Source of the DNA: Palsa-89 sp963824345
GTDB lineage: Bacteria; Acidobacteriota; Terriglobia; Bryobacterales; Bryobacteraceae
Assembly (NCBI GenBank): GCA_963824345.1
Contig: CAWGOZ010000002.1
Coordinates: 62,001 to 126,000, forward strand
Reading direction: 5' to 3'
Length of the DNA stretch: 64,000 nucleotides
The position numbers and the translations under genes are program-made. Positions within the stretch are counted from its first letter, which is position 1, and each line of letters opens with the position of its first letter. Positions 19,099 to 28,404 of this stretch are shown piece after piece. The notes beneath the pieces are model-generated. The model was not told the origin of the DNA. It saw only the letters and a list, made by a program, of their open reading frames with translations, and ran no database searches.

Positions 19099-19509
19099 AT
19101 GAAACAACCGGGCGCGACCCAAGGCCAGCCGGTATCCGAGCTCGTCTCGAAAAGAATCGCCGAGCTCGGCGACTGGCGCGGCGAAACCCTCGCCAAAATG
19201 CGCAAGCTCATAAAGCAAGCAGACCCCGACCTCGTCGAGGAGTGGAAGTGGGGCATTCCGGTTTGGTCGCACGACGGCATCATCTGCACTGGCGAATCCT
19301 ATAAGAAAGTGGTGAAGCTCACCTTCGCCAAAGGCGCCTCTCTGAAGGATCCGGCCCGTCTGTTCAACTCGAGTTTGGAAGGAAACGTGCGCCGCGCCAT
19401 CGACATTCACGAAGGAGAAAAAATTGACGAGTCCGCTTTCAAGGCGCTCGTTCGCGAAGCTGTCGCCCTCAACAGTTCCGGCAAGTCGAAACGTTCCAAG
19501 AAGGCCTGA
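19099..19509 (+). CDS. DUF1801 domain protein (YdhG-like)
   Basis: The 136-residue protein matches the DUF1801 pattern: a helical start, then ADPDLVEEWKWGIPVWSHDGIIC, KVVKLTFAKGASL, RLFNSSLEGNVRRAIDIHEGEKID and a lysine-rich tail. Function is unknown for the family, which has a SufE/YdhG-like alpha/beta fold. The ATG at 19099 is chosen because it follows the ferredoxin stop by 4 bases and gives the conserved N-terminus. Co-transcription with the ferredoxin is likely. Confidence 0.75.
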   Translation: MKQPGATQGQPVSELVSKRIAELGDWRGETLAKMRKLIKQADPDLVEEWKWGIPVWSHDGIICTGESYKKVVKLTFAKGASLKDPARLFNSSLEGNVRRAIDIHEGEKIDESAFKALVREAVALNSSGKSKRSKKA

Positions 19510-19524
19510 TCAGGTCCGGCTGGT

Positions 19525-20424
19525 TTACTTCTTGAACCACAAATCCAGAAAGTGATCCACCAACTCCTGCGGGACATCGGCGGCTACCGTGGTCCGCGTT
19601 TGCTCCTGGGTGACGTGGACGGCATCGTAGAGTTTGAGCATCTCGGGCTGGTTGTCGGGAGTGTTAAGCCGCCCAAATCCCACCAGGCCGCGAATGAGGT
19701 CGTGAACGAACTTTGCGTCGCCCGGCGTTTTGCACTCGACGGTCGCCACTGCGTCCAGGCCTTTGCTCAGGTTCATGCCGATAGTCGCGCTCTCCACCGA
19801 TTTTAGGGCGTCCAGGACATTTCCCATGTTTCCTCCGCGCGGCAGCGGCAGATTCAAGTTGGCGACGCCGCCGGTGAGCGCGGCATAGATCGTATCGTCT
19901 TCCGGAAGCGTGCGCAATAGTTGACCAAGCTCCTTGGGAAGGCCGCCACGCGGCCCATCGATCAGGCTGCGCAGTTCCGCGGGCGTTCCGGCGGCGGCCG
20001 TGGAATCGTCCAGAAGAGTAATGGCGCCGCGGTCGTCACCGAACAGGGCGTGCCCTTTATAGTTCTCCGGCGTTAAGTCTTTCGACTTGAACCGCGCCTC
20101 CAATTCCTGGCTGCGAAACTTCCCGCGCACCAGCAGCAGCGCGTTCTTGCCATTGGAGCAGAGCAGGGACTCCGACAAATCCGTGCGCGGGTCCAGACCG
20201 GTTTGTTCGGTGAACTTGTCAAGCTGGGGCAGAGGAACGAGGGTAACCAGCTTCCGATAAACGGTCGTGTTTCGCACCCCGGCCAGGTTCACGCCTAGCA
20301 CCACCACGGTATCGGAGGGAACCAACGCTTCCAGCCCCGGGCTCAGGTGCAGCGACGCCGACTTCCGAGGCTGGCAGCCGATAAGCGCTAACGACGCCAG
20401 TGTGACGGCTGCGGCGCGCCGCAC
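19525..20424 (-). CDS. Predicted lipoprotein coded behind an ABC exporter
   Basis: The product begins VRRAAAVTLASLALIGC, a lipoprotein signal with a lipobox ending in Cys at about residue 17, and continues for about 280 residues (299 in all) without a recognised domain. It has repeated hydrophobic beta-like stretches such as DTVVVLGVNLAGV. The start is GTG at 20422-20424, which shares one base with the TAG of the upstream permease gene (TAGTG), so translation is probably coupled. The position suggests an extracytoplasmic partner of the exporter, which is inference. Confidence 0.65.
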   Translation of the reverse strand: MRRAAAVTLASLALIGCQPRKSASLHLSPGLEALVPSDTVVVLGVNLAGVRNTTVYRKLVTLVPLPQLDKFTEQTGLDPRTDLSESLLCSNGKNALLLVRGKFRSQELEARFKSKDLTPENYKGHALFGDDRGAITLLDDSTAAAGTPAELRSLIDGPRGGLPKELGQLLRTLPEDDTIYAALTGGVANLNLPLPRGGNMGNVLDALKSVESATIGMNLSKGLDAVATVECKTPGDAKFVHDLIRGLVGFGRLNTPDNQPEMLKLYDAVHVTQEQTRTTVAADVPQELVDHFLDLWFKK

Positions 20425-21245
20425 TAGAAATCCCTCCGCTGAAAAATCCACAGAGCGAGTCCAAGCATGGCAATTCCAAACAGCGCCGAGGTCCAAATGG
20501 GAGTGAATCCGGCGAAGGTCCCGCTCTGGATGGCGTCCAGTGTGATCTTGCCGAGTTCGTAGACTTTGGGGAACACGTAGTACAGAGCGCGCCACAGGTC
20601 GCGCGACCATTCCGACGAAAGCAGCCGCATCATCATTTTGGTCTGCGCCAGAATCGGGCTGATGATCATGAGAGCCACGGTGATCATGGTGGCGGCCGCG
20701 GCGCTTTCCAAAGTCACGCCAATCAGGACCACAACCGCCAGCAGCACCGCGAAAATGAAAGTGGTGGTGGCAATCGCGATCAGAAACGTGGGCGACCATA
20801 TGCCCGTCTTTACGCCCAGGATGGCCCACACGCCCAGCACCAGGTAGACACTGTTCAGCGATACCACCAGAACGTTGCCCAGGTACCGTCCCAGCAGCAG
20901 ATGGGTGCGCGAGAGAGGCTTCGAGAGCAGCAGTTCGATCCGGCCCGGCTCGAGGACGCTGGGCACCAGACCGGCGGAAGCGAAGACCGCGAGAAACATT
21001 CCGAAAGAGTAAAGGAAAGTTGCAATTCCGCCGTAAACTCCGCGCACCATGCGCTCCGCGTTGGGATTATCGGAGGTCTGGCGGCCAAAGAGAGATACCG
21101 TGGCGGTGGCGCCGGCCACGATATCGATTCTCAGCACGAACAGGAAGAACAGAATCATCAGCGTGGACAAGCCGAACAGGACCCAGAAAATCTTCCGCGC
21201 CAGCGCCTCGCGGAACGTATCGCGAATCAAAGCCAGGGTCACCAT
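20424..21245 (-). CDS. ABC-2 type transporter permease
   Basis: This is a 273-residue integral membrane protein with about six hydrophobic segments, in the ABC-2/NatB style (TLALIRDTFREALARKIFW at the start, then a long external loop and five further helices). It follows the ATPase gene after 3 bases and precedes a lipoprotein gene that it overlaps by 1 base, forming a three-gene export operon. The substrate is unknown. Confidence 0.85.
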   Translation of the reverse strand: MVTLALIRDTFREALARKIFWVLFGLSTLMILFFLFVLRIDIVAGATATVSLFGRQTSDNPNAERMVRGVYGGIATFLYSFGMFLAVFASAGLVPSVLEPGRIELLLSKPLSRTHLLLGRYLGNVLVVSLNSVYLVLGVWAILGVKTGIWSPTFLIAIATTTFIFAVLLAVVVLIGVTLESAAAATMITVALMIISPILAQTKMMMRLLSSEWSRDLWRALYYVFPKVYELGKITLDAIQSGTFAGFTPIWTSALFGIAMLGLALWIFQRRDF

Positions 21246-21248
21246 CGC

Positions 21249-22190
21249 CTATTGCTTCTCCACCGTTCGAACGAATACTTCTTCCAAAGTACTGGTGGTC
21301 GGCGTGAGCGATTCGATCTCGCAGCGCTCGGTCCGCAACAGGTCCACTGCGGTATTCACCAGCTCGCGGCTCGGGAATTGGAAGTCGAGCAAGCCATCGC
21401 GCGCGGCCATGGAGGTAGCCGTGCGGCGTAGTTCCTCGGTCAGGGCGTCGCTGGGATGGACCACGGTCAACCGGTAACCTTTGCCGGCAGTCAGGTCCTG
21501 CATTTTTCCGGTGAGCGCCACCTTGCCCTTGTGCAGGATCGCGATCTCGCGGCAGAGCGTTTCGATCTCGCTAAGCAAATGCGAATTGACGAAGATCGTC
21601 ACCCCTTGGGATTCGAAGCGCCCCAGAATCTCGCGAATCTGGCGGCGGCCCACCGGGTCCACCCCGTCGGTTGGTTCATCCAGGATCAGGATGGAAGGGG
21701 AATGGATCAGCGCCTGCGCCAGGCCCAGCCGCTGCAGCATGCCTTTGGAATACTTGCCGATGCGCATCCCGCCCCATTGGCTGAGGCCCACCAGTTCCAG
21801 ATGTTCCGAAATCAGTTTTTTCCTTTGCGCCGCGCCGACGCCCGAAAGAGAGGCGTAGAAATCGAGCATTCCGGTTCCCGTGAAGTAGGTGGGAAAGCGA
21901 TGGTTCTCCGGCAGGTATCCGATCGGGCGGCGGGCCTCGGGCTCGGTGGCATTGCGTCCAAAAATAAGCGCGCTGCCACGATCGGGCCGCACCGCCGAGA
22001 GGAGCGCCTTGACGAACGTTGTTTTTCCGGCGCCATTTGGCCCCAGCAGTCCGAAGGTAATTCCCCTGCGAACCCGCAGGGAAACGCCATCAATGGCCCG
22101 GACCTCCCGGCCCGACCATCGCGCTCGGTAGATCTTTGTGAGATCCTGGGTTTCTACGGCGTATTCGGAGTCCACTGGCACGGGGTTCAC
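21249..22190 (-). CDS. ABC transporter ATP-binding protein
   Basis: This is a 313-residue ATPase of the ABC-2 exporter class. The Walker A motif is GPNGAGKTT, the Q-loop lies in IGYLPENHRFP, the signature is YSKGMLQRLGLA (a YSKGM variant of LSGGQ), and Walker B is ILILDEPTDGVDP, followed by NSHLLSE with the switch His. The C-terminal 90 residues form an extra domain often seen in this class. It is the first gene of the three-gene reverse operon. Confidence 0.93.
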   Translation of the reverse strand: MNPVPVDSEYAVETQDLTKIYRARWSGREVRAIDGVSLRVRRGITFGLLGPNGAGKTTFVKALLSAVRPDRGSALIFGRNATEPEARRPIGYLPENHRFPTYFTGTGMLDFYASLSGVGAAQRKKLISEHLELVGLSQWGGMRIGKYSKGMLQRLGLAQALIHSPSILILDEPTDGVDPVGRRQIREILGRFESQGVTIFVNSHLLSEIETLCREIAILHKGKVALTGKMQDLTAGKGYRLTVVHPSDALTEELRRTATSMAARDGLLDFQFPSRELVNTAVDLLRTERCEIESLTPTTSTLEEVFVRTVEKQ

Positions 22191-22316
22191 TCCTTAGGAT
22201 ACGCAGGAACACGGCCGCTTTGTTCCCAGCGGCTGGAGTGGCCGCCGCCGCGCGGCTGAGCATGAATAGCTCTGGAATGCTGTTGTGTCTGTCGTAAAGT
22301 GAAAGAATCGTTTCGC

Positions 22317-24377
22317 ATGACATCTACGACCGTTACCAATCCTCTGCTTCAAATTCAATTTCAAATTCCGTTCGACCAGATTCGCGCCGAAAACGTGCAG
22401 CCGGCCATCGCCGAGCTGCTGGCGGACACGCGCGCGGAGCTGGACCGGCTCACTCGGACTCCGGACCCGCGCACCTTTGCCAACACCATGCGGCGCCTGG
22501 ATCTGCTTACCGAGCGACTGGACTATGCCATGCAGATTATCCGCAACCTGGAGGCGGTTGCCACTACCCCCGAGCTGCGCGCCGCCTACAACGCGGTGCA
22601 ACCGCTGGTCAGCGAGTTCGAGTCGTCCCTGCCGTTGAACGAAGCGCTGTGGAGCGCGGTGCTGAGCTATTCGCAAACCGAGGAGGCCCGCAATCTGACT
22701 GGCGTCCCGAAAAGGTTCCTGGAAAAAACCATGGACAATTTCCGGAGGCATGGGGCCGAATTGGATCCGGCGGGCAAACGGCGCATTGCCGAGATTGACG
22801 TGGAACTGACCAGGCAAACCATTCGCTTCGCCGAAAACGTGCTGGACTCAACCAATCAATATGAATGGGTGATCACCGATGAGCGCCAACTCGCTGGTCT
22901 GCCCGAGAGCGCGCGAGCCATGGCCCGCTCCAGCGCGGCTTCTAAAGGCCTGCCGGAACCCTCCTGGAGATTCACGCTGCAGGCCCCCAGTTACCTGGCG
23001 GTAATGACCTATCTGGACGATGCCGAGCTGCGGCGGAAAGTCTACGAAGCCTTTATCAATCGCGCCACCGAGGAGAAGTACGACAACCGGCCGCTGCTGC
23101 GCGGGATCCTGGAGCTGCGCCGTGAGAAGGCGCGCTTGCTGGGCTACCGGGATTTCGCGGACCTGGTGCTGGAAGACCGCATGGCAGGCAGCGGTGAACG
23201 GGCCCAAAAGTTTCTGGACGATCTCAAGCAGAAGACGGTGGCGCAGTTTCATAAAGAGAATGCCGAGTTGCTGGAATTTTCCGGCCAGACCAAATTGCAT
23301 CCGTGGGACATCGCATATTATGCGGAGAAACAGCGCGCGGCGCTGTACGATTTCGATGAAGAGGCTTTGCGCCCGTATTTCTCGCTGGATCGCGTGGTGG
23401 AGGGGTTGTTCGAGATCGTTCACCGGCTGTACGGCATCCGCGTAGTGGAAAAGAAAGGCGTGCCTGGCTGGGATCCGCAGGTCAAGCATTACGAGATTTA
23501 TGACCAAGGCGATTCCTCGGGTAGCCGACTGGTAGGAGCTTTCTACGCCGACTGGTTTCCGCGCGAGAACAAGCGCGGCGGCGCCTGGATGGACGCGTTT
23601 ATTACCGGGCGTCCCGCCGGACAGGCGGAGCCGGACCATCCCAATGCCCATCTGGGGCTGATTTGCGGCAACCTCACGCCGCCCGCGCAGGGCCGTCCAT
23701 CCCTGTTGACGCACCGTGAAGTGCAGACCATCTTCCACGAGTTCGGACACTTGCTGCACCATTGCCTCAGCAAAGTGGAGTTGCGGGGCCTATCGGGAGT
23801 GAACGTGGCTTGGGATTTCGTCGAACTGCCATCCCAAATCATGGAGAACTGGAGCTGGGAGCGCGAAGCCTTGGATTTATTCGCCCGCCACTACCAGACC
23901 GGCGCGCCCATCCCGGCCGAGCTGCTTGACAAGATGCGCGCCGCGCGCAATTTTCGCGCGGCCAACGCGCAAATGCGGCAGCTAGGATTCGGTTTCGCTG
24001 ACCTGGCGCTGCATCGCGACGTCGATCCCGGTGCCGGCGTCGATTTGCTGGCCTTCGCGCGCGCTATTCTGCAGGAGTTCTCCGCGGCCGAATTGCCGGA
24101 ACACTACGCCATGATTGTGAGCTTCACGCACCTGTTTTCGAGCCCGGTTGGTTATGGGGCGGGCTATTATTCCTATAAGTGGTCCGAGGTCCTGGACGCC
24201 GACGCCTTCACGCTGTTTCAGCGCAACGGCATCTTCAGCCGTGAAGTCGGCGGCCGTTTCCGCGAGCAGATCCTGGCCAAGGGCGACAGCGAAGATGCGG
24301 CCGACCTGTATCGCAGTTTCATGGGCCGCGATCCGGATCCGAATGCTTTGCTCGAGCGCTCCGGTCTGCTGGCGTAG
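22317..24377 (+). CDS. M3 family zinc oligopeptidase
   Basis: This is a cytoplasmic thimet-type oligopeptidase of 686 residues. The zinc site is HEFGH with His474, inside TIFHEFGHLLHHCLS. Helix-rich N- and C-terminal regions typical of M3 flank it, with MENWSWE and SYKWSEVLDADAF near the C-terminus. It would cut short peptides. ATG 22317 is preferred to GTG 22299 because the latter adds six non-conserved residues. It has no obvious operon partner and begins 126 bases after the divergent ABC genes. Confidence 0.92.
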   Translation: MTSTTVTNPLLQIQFQIPFDQIRAENVQPAIAELLADTRAELDRLTRTPDPRTFANTMRRLDLLTERLDYAMQIIRNLEAVATTPELRAAYNAVQPLVSEFESSLPLNEALWSAVLSYSQTEEARNLTGVPKRFLEKTMDNFRRHGAELDPAGKRRIAEIDVELTRQTIRFAENVLDSTNQYEWVITDERQLAGLPESARAMARSSAASKGLPEPSWRFTLQAPSYLAVMTYLDDAELRRKVYEAFINRATEEKYDNRPLLRGILELRREKARLLGYRDFADLVLEDRMAGSGERAQKFLDDLKQKTVAQFHKENAELLEFSGQTKLHPWDIAYYAEKQRAALYDFDEEALRPYFSLDRVVEGLFEIVHRLYGIRVVEKKGVPGWDPQVKHYEIYDQGDSSGSRLVGAFYADWFPRENKRGGAWMDAFITGRPAGQAEPDHPNAHLGLICGNLTPPAQGRPSLLTHREVQTIFHEFGHLLHHCLSKVELRGLSGVNVAWDFVELPSQIMENWSWEREALDLFARHYQTGAPIPAELLDKMRAARNFRAANAQMRQLGFGFADLALHRDVDPGAGVDLLAFARAILQEFSAAELPEHYAMIVSFTHLFSSPVGYGAGYYSYKWSEVLDADAFTLFQRNGIFSREVGGRFREQILAKGDSEDAADLYRSFMGRDPDPNALLERSGLLA

Positions 24378-24448
24378 CCCCGCACTTCAGCGCGCCGCGA
24401 TCCCCGCTTTAGCGCCGCGCTCGTGTTAACAATGTAGAGAGGTGGTTG

Positions 24449-25580
24449 ATGCGATCTTCCATCCGGCTTGGACGCCTGTTCGGCATCGAAGTTGGTCTCC
24501 ACTACAGTTGGTTCATCATCGCGCTGCTGATCACCATGTCCCTGGGCTCGCAATTCCAGGCCAGGCACGCCGAATGGGGATCGACGGTGATCTGGTCGCT
24601 CTCCATTCTGACCTCCCTGCTGTTTTTCGTCACCTTGCTGGCGCATGAGCTTTCGCACGCGCTGGTGGCGCGGACGCGCGGGCTGACCACCAAGGCCATT
24701 ACCCTGTTCGCCCTGGGCGGCGTGGCGCAAATCGAGAAAGAGCCGGATGACGCTAAAACGGAGTTCCTGGTGGGCATCGTCGGACCCCTGTCGAGCGCCG
24801 TCATCGGTTTGATTTCGCTCGCGCTGGCGTGGGCGCTCGGATGGCGCATGGGCGCGGCGCCGGAGACGCCGCTGCACGCCATGTTCGTATGGCTGGGATA
24901 CATCAACCTTTCGCTCGCCGCTTTCAACATGATTCCGGGCTACCCGCTGGATGGCGGGCGCATCCTGCGCTCCATCCTGTGGCTGGCATCGGGCAATGTC
25001 CAGCGGGCCACCCGGCACGCCGCCACAGTGGGCAAGGCGATCGCGCTGCTGTTTATCGCATTCGGGATTTTGCAGTATTTTCGCGGCGCCGGGTTTGGAG
25101 GCCTATGGATCGCCTTCATCGGTTGGTTTCTGCTGCAGGCCGCGGCCGCCAGCTACAGCTCCGTCGCGATCACCGAAGGATTGAAAGGCATTCAGGTGCG
25201 CGACATCATGACCAGCGATTGCGTGACGCTTGACGGTAACCTGAACGTGGAGCAATTTGTCGAAAATTACCTGCTGAAATCCGGACGCCGCTGCTTCGTC
25301 GTGCAGCAGAATGGCGAGATTTCCGGACTCGTGACTCCGCACGAGATCAAGGAACTGGAACGGCCACGCTGGCCCTATATGACCCTTTCGGAACGTCATG
25401 CGCCCGCTGGATCAGATTCACACTGTGGGCCCAGCGACGCCTGTGATGGAAGCCCTGGAGACCATGGGGCGCGATGACGTGAACCAGTTGCCGGTGATCA
25501 GCGGTAACCACCTGGATGGAATCATTACACGCGCCAACGTGGTGCAATTTCTTCAGACTCGCGCCGAACTGAGGCAGTGA
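24449..25580 (+). CDS. Site-2 protease family (M50) metallopeptidase with C-terminal CBS domains, frame broken
   Basis: This is a polytopic membrane protease of about 376 residues if read through. The zinc site is HELSH (66-70) in a transmembrane helix, and the second ligand motif is NMIPGYPLDGGRI. Two CBS repeats follow, which in such proteins sense adenine nucleotides. The frame that starts at 24449 loses the match at about residue 315. The second CBS unit (MRPLDQIHTVGPATPV onward) continues in the next frame to 25580. Removing one C at 25394 restores a continuous protein through SEVMRPLDQ. The gene is therefore annotated as one, and sequencing error is the favoured explanation. Confidence 0.8.
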
Positions 25581-25626
25581 GAATTTCGAACTCCCCGTGA
25601 ACGTAAACTTTGGTAAAGTAGGCGCA

Positions 25627-26580
25627 GTGCGACACCTTTTCGTCGCAGCCATTGCGCTGTGCTGCTTCGCTGCCTCCAAGGACGATCAGGAATTTAACGG
25701 TCGTTGGGACATCGTCGCCAGCGGGCTGTCTGCGCCACACGGCTGGTGGTTGGAAGTGTCGGGCGCGGGCACGGATAATCTCAAGGGCAAATTCCTGGGC
25801 ACTCCGGTGGGCTTGTTGGATGAAATCCCCACGCTTTCCATTTCGGAAGGCGAGCTGCGATTTGCTCTGGAAGCCCGTTTCAGGAAAGACCGCAATCCGG
25901 AGAAGGGCCTGTATTGGGCGCGGCTCGAAGAGGGCAAGCTCAAAGGAACGTTTGAAATCGAGGGCGATCCGTCTTCGTATCTGGAATGGACCGGCGTTCG
26001 CGCTCCGGCGCTGTCCGATCACGACGACAGCTCGTGGAAACGCGGCGATCCGGTGGTGCTGTTCGATGGACGCGATTTGGGAGGCTGGGAGGCGGCGCCG
26101 CCCGCGCATCTGGCGGGATGGGTGGTCAGGGACGGAGCGCTCACCGCGCTGCCGGGAGCGGTGGATCTGATTTCCGACAAGAAGTTCAATAACTTCGTAG
26201 TGGACGCCGAATATCGGATTGAGCCTCACAGCAACAGCGGTATTGCCTTGCGGGGGCGCTATGAAATCCAGATTGCCGACGATGCCGATCGTCCCGCATC
26301 CACTCGCATGACTGGTTCAATTTTGGGCCGCATCGCGCCCACTTCGAACGCAGGGCGGCCGGCCGGAGAATGGCAGATGCTGGTAGCCCGCCTGGTGGGC
26401 CGCGAAGTCACCGTGATCCTGAACGGCGTTCGCGTGATCAACCGGCAAAGCATCGAGGGTCCGACCACGATCGCGCTGGATTCGAACGAGGGCGAGCCCG
26501 GGCCGATTCTACTGCAGGGAAATCGCGGGCCCGTGGAGTTCCGCCGTATCGTTGTCTATCCGCTCTCGAAGAAACCTTGA
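25627..26580 (+). CDS. Secreted DUF1080 (3-keto-disaccharide hydrolase-like) protein
   Basis: The protein has a short signal peptide (RHLFVAAIALCCFA) and a C-terminal concanavalin-like DUF1080 domain with PVVLFDGRDLGGWEA, NFVVDAEYRI, NSGIALRGRYEIQIAD and GEWQMLVARLVG. That fold occurs in 3-keto-disaccharide hydrolases and in non-catalytic carbohydrate-binding proteins, and catalysis is not claimed. The first 130 residues form an extra beta-rich domain. GTG 25627 gives a normal signal peptide. It is translationally coupled to the acylphosphatase gene. Confidence 0.75.
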   Translation: MRHLFVAAIALCCFAASKDDQEFNGRWDIVASGLSAPHGWWLEVSGAGTDNLKGKFLGTPVGLLDEIPTLSISEGELRFALEARFRKDRNPEKGLYWARLEEGKLKGTFEIEGDPSSYLEWTGVRAPALSDHDDSSWKRGDPVVLFDGRDLGGWEAAPPAHLAGWVVRDGALTALPGAVDLISDKKFNNFVVDAEYRIEPHSNSGIALRGRYEIQIADDADRPASTRMTGSILGRIAPTSNAGRPAGEWQMLVARLVGREVTVILNGVRVINRQSIEGPTTIALDSNEGEPGPILLQGNRGPVEFRRIVVYPLSKKP

Positions 26581-26858
26581 GCGTCCAGAAACAAGCCCGT
26601 TTGTATCACGTGCGAGGACAGGTGCAGGGGGTGGGCTTTCGCTACTTTGTCGAGCAGTCGGCGAATGCGCTCGGACTGCGAGGCTGGGTGCGCAACGTCG
26701 ACGACGGAAGCGTAGAGGTGTATGCCGTTGGAAGTCTGGCGCAGCTTTCCGAGCTGGCAGGATTGCTATGGAAGGGACCGCGCTGGGCCGAGGTGCGCGG
26801 CGTGGAGGAAGTGGAAGCGGCGGTGGAAGCGCACGTGGGGTTTTTCGTGAGGCAATAG
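26577..26858 (+). CDS. acyP: Acylphosphatase
   Basis: This is a small cytoplasmic enzyme that hydrolyses acyl phosphates. The two catalytic residues are visible: Arg22 in the loop GQVQGVGFR and Asn40 in GWVRN. The length of 93 residues is normal. The start is TTG at 26577, overlapping the stop of the upstream gene by 4 bases (TTGA). It gives the typical N-terminus ending in YHVRGQVQG. Confidence 0.9.
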   Translation: MSVQKQARLYHVRGQVQGVGFRYFVEQSANALGLRGWVRNVDDGSVEVYAVGSLAQLSELAGLLWKGPRWAEVRGVEEVEAAVEAHVGFFVRQ

Positions 26859-26859
26859 C

Positions 26860-26882
26860 CCGCTCCCTCACGGTCGCGGCTC
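26860..26882 (+). repeat. Copy of a dispersed GC-rich repeat unit
   Basis: A 23-base unit beginning CCGCTCCCTCACGGTCGC lies between acylphosphatase and hemB. Near-identical copies are at 2782-2807 (reversed) and 28356-28381. All three lie in intergenic or near-intergenic positions. The unit has partial inverted symmetry. Confidence 0.6.
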
Positions 26883-27852
26883 AGTTGAGCAGGCGGGCGG
26901 CGTCTTTGGCGAAGTAGGTCAGGATGAAATCGGCACCGGCCCGGCGGATCGCTGTCAGCGATTCGAGAATGGTCCGGTCGCGGTCCAGCCAGCCGTTATG
27001 GATGGCCGCCATCATCATGCTGAATTCGCCGCTCACTTGATACGCACCCAGCGGGATGGAGAAACGCCGGCGGGCCTCGCAGATGATATCGAGATACGGC
27101 CCGGCGGGCTTCACCATAATGGCGTCCGTGCCTTCCTCGATATCGAGCTCGATCTCGCGCATGGCTTCGCGCGAATTGGCGGGGTCCATTTGGTAGCTGC
27201 GACGGTCGCCGAATTGGGGCGTGGATTCGGCCGCTTCGCGGAACGGTCCGTAGAAAACCGAGGCGTATTTGGCGGCGTAAGAAACGATGGGGGTGTTGGT
27301 AAAGCCGGCAGTATCGAGGGCCTTGCGAATGGCCGCCACGCGCCCGTCCATCATGTCGCTGGGCGCAACGACATCGGCCCCGGCTCGAGCATGCGACACC
27401 GCGGCTTTGGCCAGCCATTCCAGCGTGGGATCGTTCTGGACTTCGCCATTCACAACCAATCCGCAGTGGCCGTGGCTGGTGTATTCGCAGTTGCAGACGT
27501 CGGTCATCACCAGCAGCTTCGGGACTTCGCGCTTCAGCGCTCGCACGGCCTGCTGCACGATTCCGTCATCGGCATAGGCACCCGAGGCGACTTCGTCCTT
27601 GGTTTCCGGAATCCCAAATAAAATGACGCCGCCGATGCCTAGCGAGTGGGCTTCGGCGCATTCGGCCACCAGCTGGTCAACTGAAAGCTGGGCGTGCCCC
27701 GGCATGGACTTGATTTCGCGGCGCACGCCTTGGCCCGGACAAACGAACAGCGGAAGGATGAAATCGCCGGGATCGAGCAGGGTCTCGCGCACCAGATTCC
27801 GCAGCGCCTCGCTCGAGCGCAGGCGCCGCATGCGGTGAATCGGAAAGGCCAC
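26881..27852 (-). CDS. hemB: Delta-aminolevulinic acid dehydratase (porphobilinogen synthase)
   Basis: The enzyme condenses two molecules of 5-aminolevulinate to porphobilinogen in haem synthesis. The metal-site cysteines are clear in TDVCNCEYTSHGHCG, marking a zinc-type enzyme, and the catalytic lysines are in VSYAAKYASVFYGPFR and IMVKPAGPYLD. The length is 323 residues. The start is GTG 27850-27852, 4 bases after the upstream peptidyl-prolyl isomerase stop, so both are probably on one transcript. Confidence 0.95.
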   Translation of the reverse strand: MAFPIHRMRRLRSSEALRNLVRETLLDPGDFILPLFVCPGQGVRREIKSMPGHAQLSVDQLVAECAEAHSLGIGGVILFGIPETKDEVASGAYADDGIVQQAVRALKREVPKLLVMTDVCNCEYTSHGHCGLVVNGEVQNDPTLEWLAKAAVSHARAGADVVAPSDMMDGRVAAIRKALDTAGFTNTPIVSYAAKYASVFYGPFREAAESTPQFGDRRSYQMDPANSREAMREIELDIEEGTDAIMVKPAGPYLDIICEARRRFSIPLGAYQVSGEFSMMMAAIHNGWLDRDRTILESLTAIRRAGADFILTYFAKDAARLLN

Positions 27853-27856
27853 GCGC

Positions 27857-28339
27857 TCAGCCTTCCTGGATGGTGACCGACTTCACCTGATCGCCTTGCT
27901 TCACTTTGTTAACCACGTCCTGGCCGCTGGTGACCTGGCCGAAGATGGTATGTTTGCCATCCAGCCAATCGGTGGCAATGTGAGTGATAAAAAACTGGCT
28001 GCCATTTGTGTTGGGGCCGGCATTGGCCATGGAGAGCGAGCCGATCTTGTGGCGGTGTGGATTGTTCTTGGTCTCGTCCTCGAATTTATAGCCGGGACCG
28101 CCGCGGCCGCTGGCGGTGGGATCGCCGCCCTGAATCATGAAATCATTGATGACGCGATGAAATTCCGTGCCATCATAAAAGCCTTCCTTGGCCAGGAACA
28201 CGAAATTGTTGACGGTCTTGGGAGCGTCTTTTGCGAAGAGTTCGCAAACGATGGTTCCTTTCGAGGTCTCTATGGTCGCCGTGTACTTGCCGGCTGGATC
28301 GATCGCCATCGGGGGCGGAGCTGCATATTGCTTGGGCAT
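27857..28339 (-). CDS. Cyclophilin-type peptidyl-prolyl cis-trans isomerase
   Basis: This is a 160-residue cyclophilin that speeds proline isomerisation. Family marks are FHRVINDFMIQGGDPTASGRGG, NGSQFFIT and LDGKHTIFGQVTSGQDVV. No signal peptide is seen, so it is cytoplasmic. The start is the ATG at 28337-28339. The frame is open upstream to 28969 but that part is only the reverse shadow of gpmI. It precedes hemB by 4 bases and follows gpmI by 65 bases holding a repeat copy. Confidence 0.92.
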   Translation of the reverse strand: MPKQYAAPPPMAIDPAGKYTATIETSKGTIVCELFAKDAPKTVNNFVFLAKEGFYDGTEFHRVINDFMIQGGDPTASGRGGPGYKFEDETKNNPHRHKIGSLSMANAGPNTNGSQFFITHIATDWLDGKHTIFGQVTSGQDVVNKVKQGDQVKSVTIQEG

Positions 28340-28355
28340 GTTTTCAGTGTAACGG

Positions 28356-28381
28356 ACCGCTCCGTCACGGTCGCGGCTCGG
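28356..28381 (+). repeat. Copy of a dispersed GC-rich repeat unit
   Basis: A 26-base unit with CCGCTCCGTCACGGTCGC lies in the 65-base gap between gpmI and the cyclophilin gene. It differs by one base from the copy at 26860 over its shared core, and a related GCGGCTCGG repeats just after it at 28388. Confidence 0.6.
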
Positions 28382-28404
28382 TGAGGCGCGGCTCGGGCGG
28401 CGCG

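Noticed and set aside
25398..25580. Separate small CBS-domain protein
   Set aside because: It is the exact continuation of the M50 protease's second CBS unit after a one-base break.
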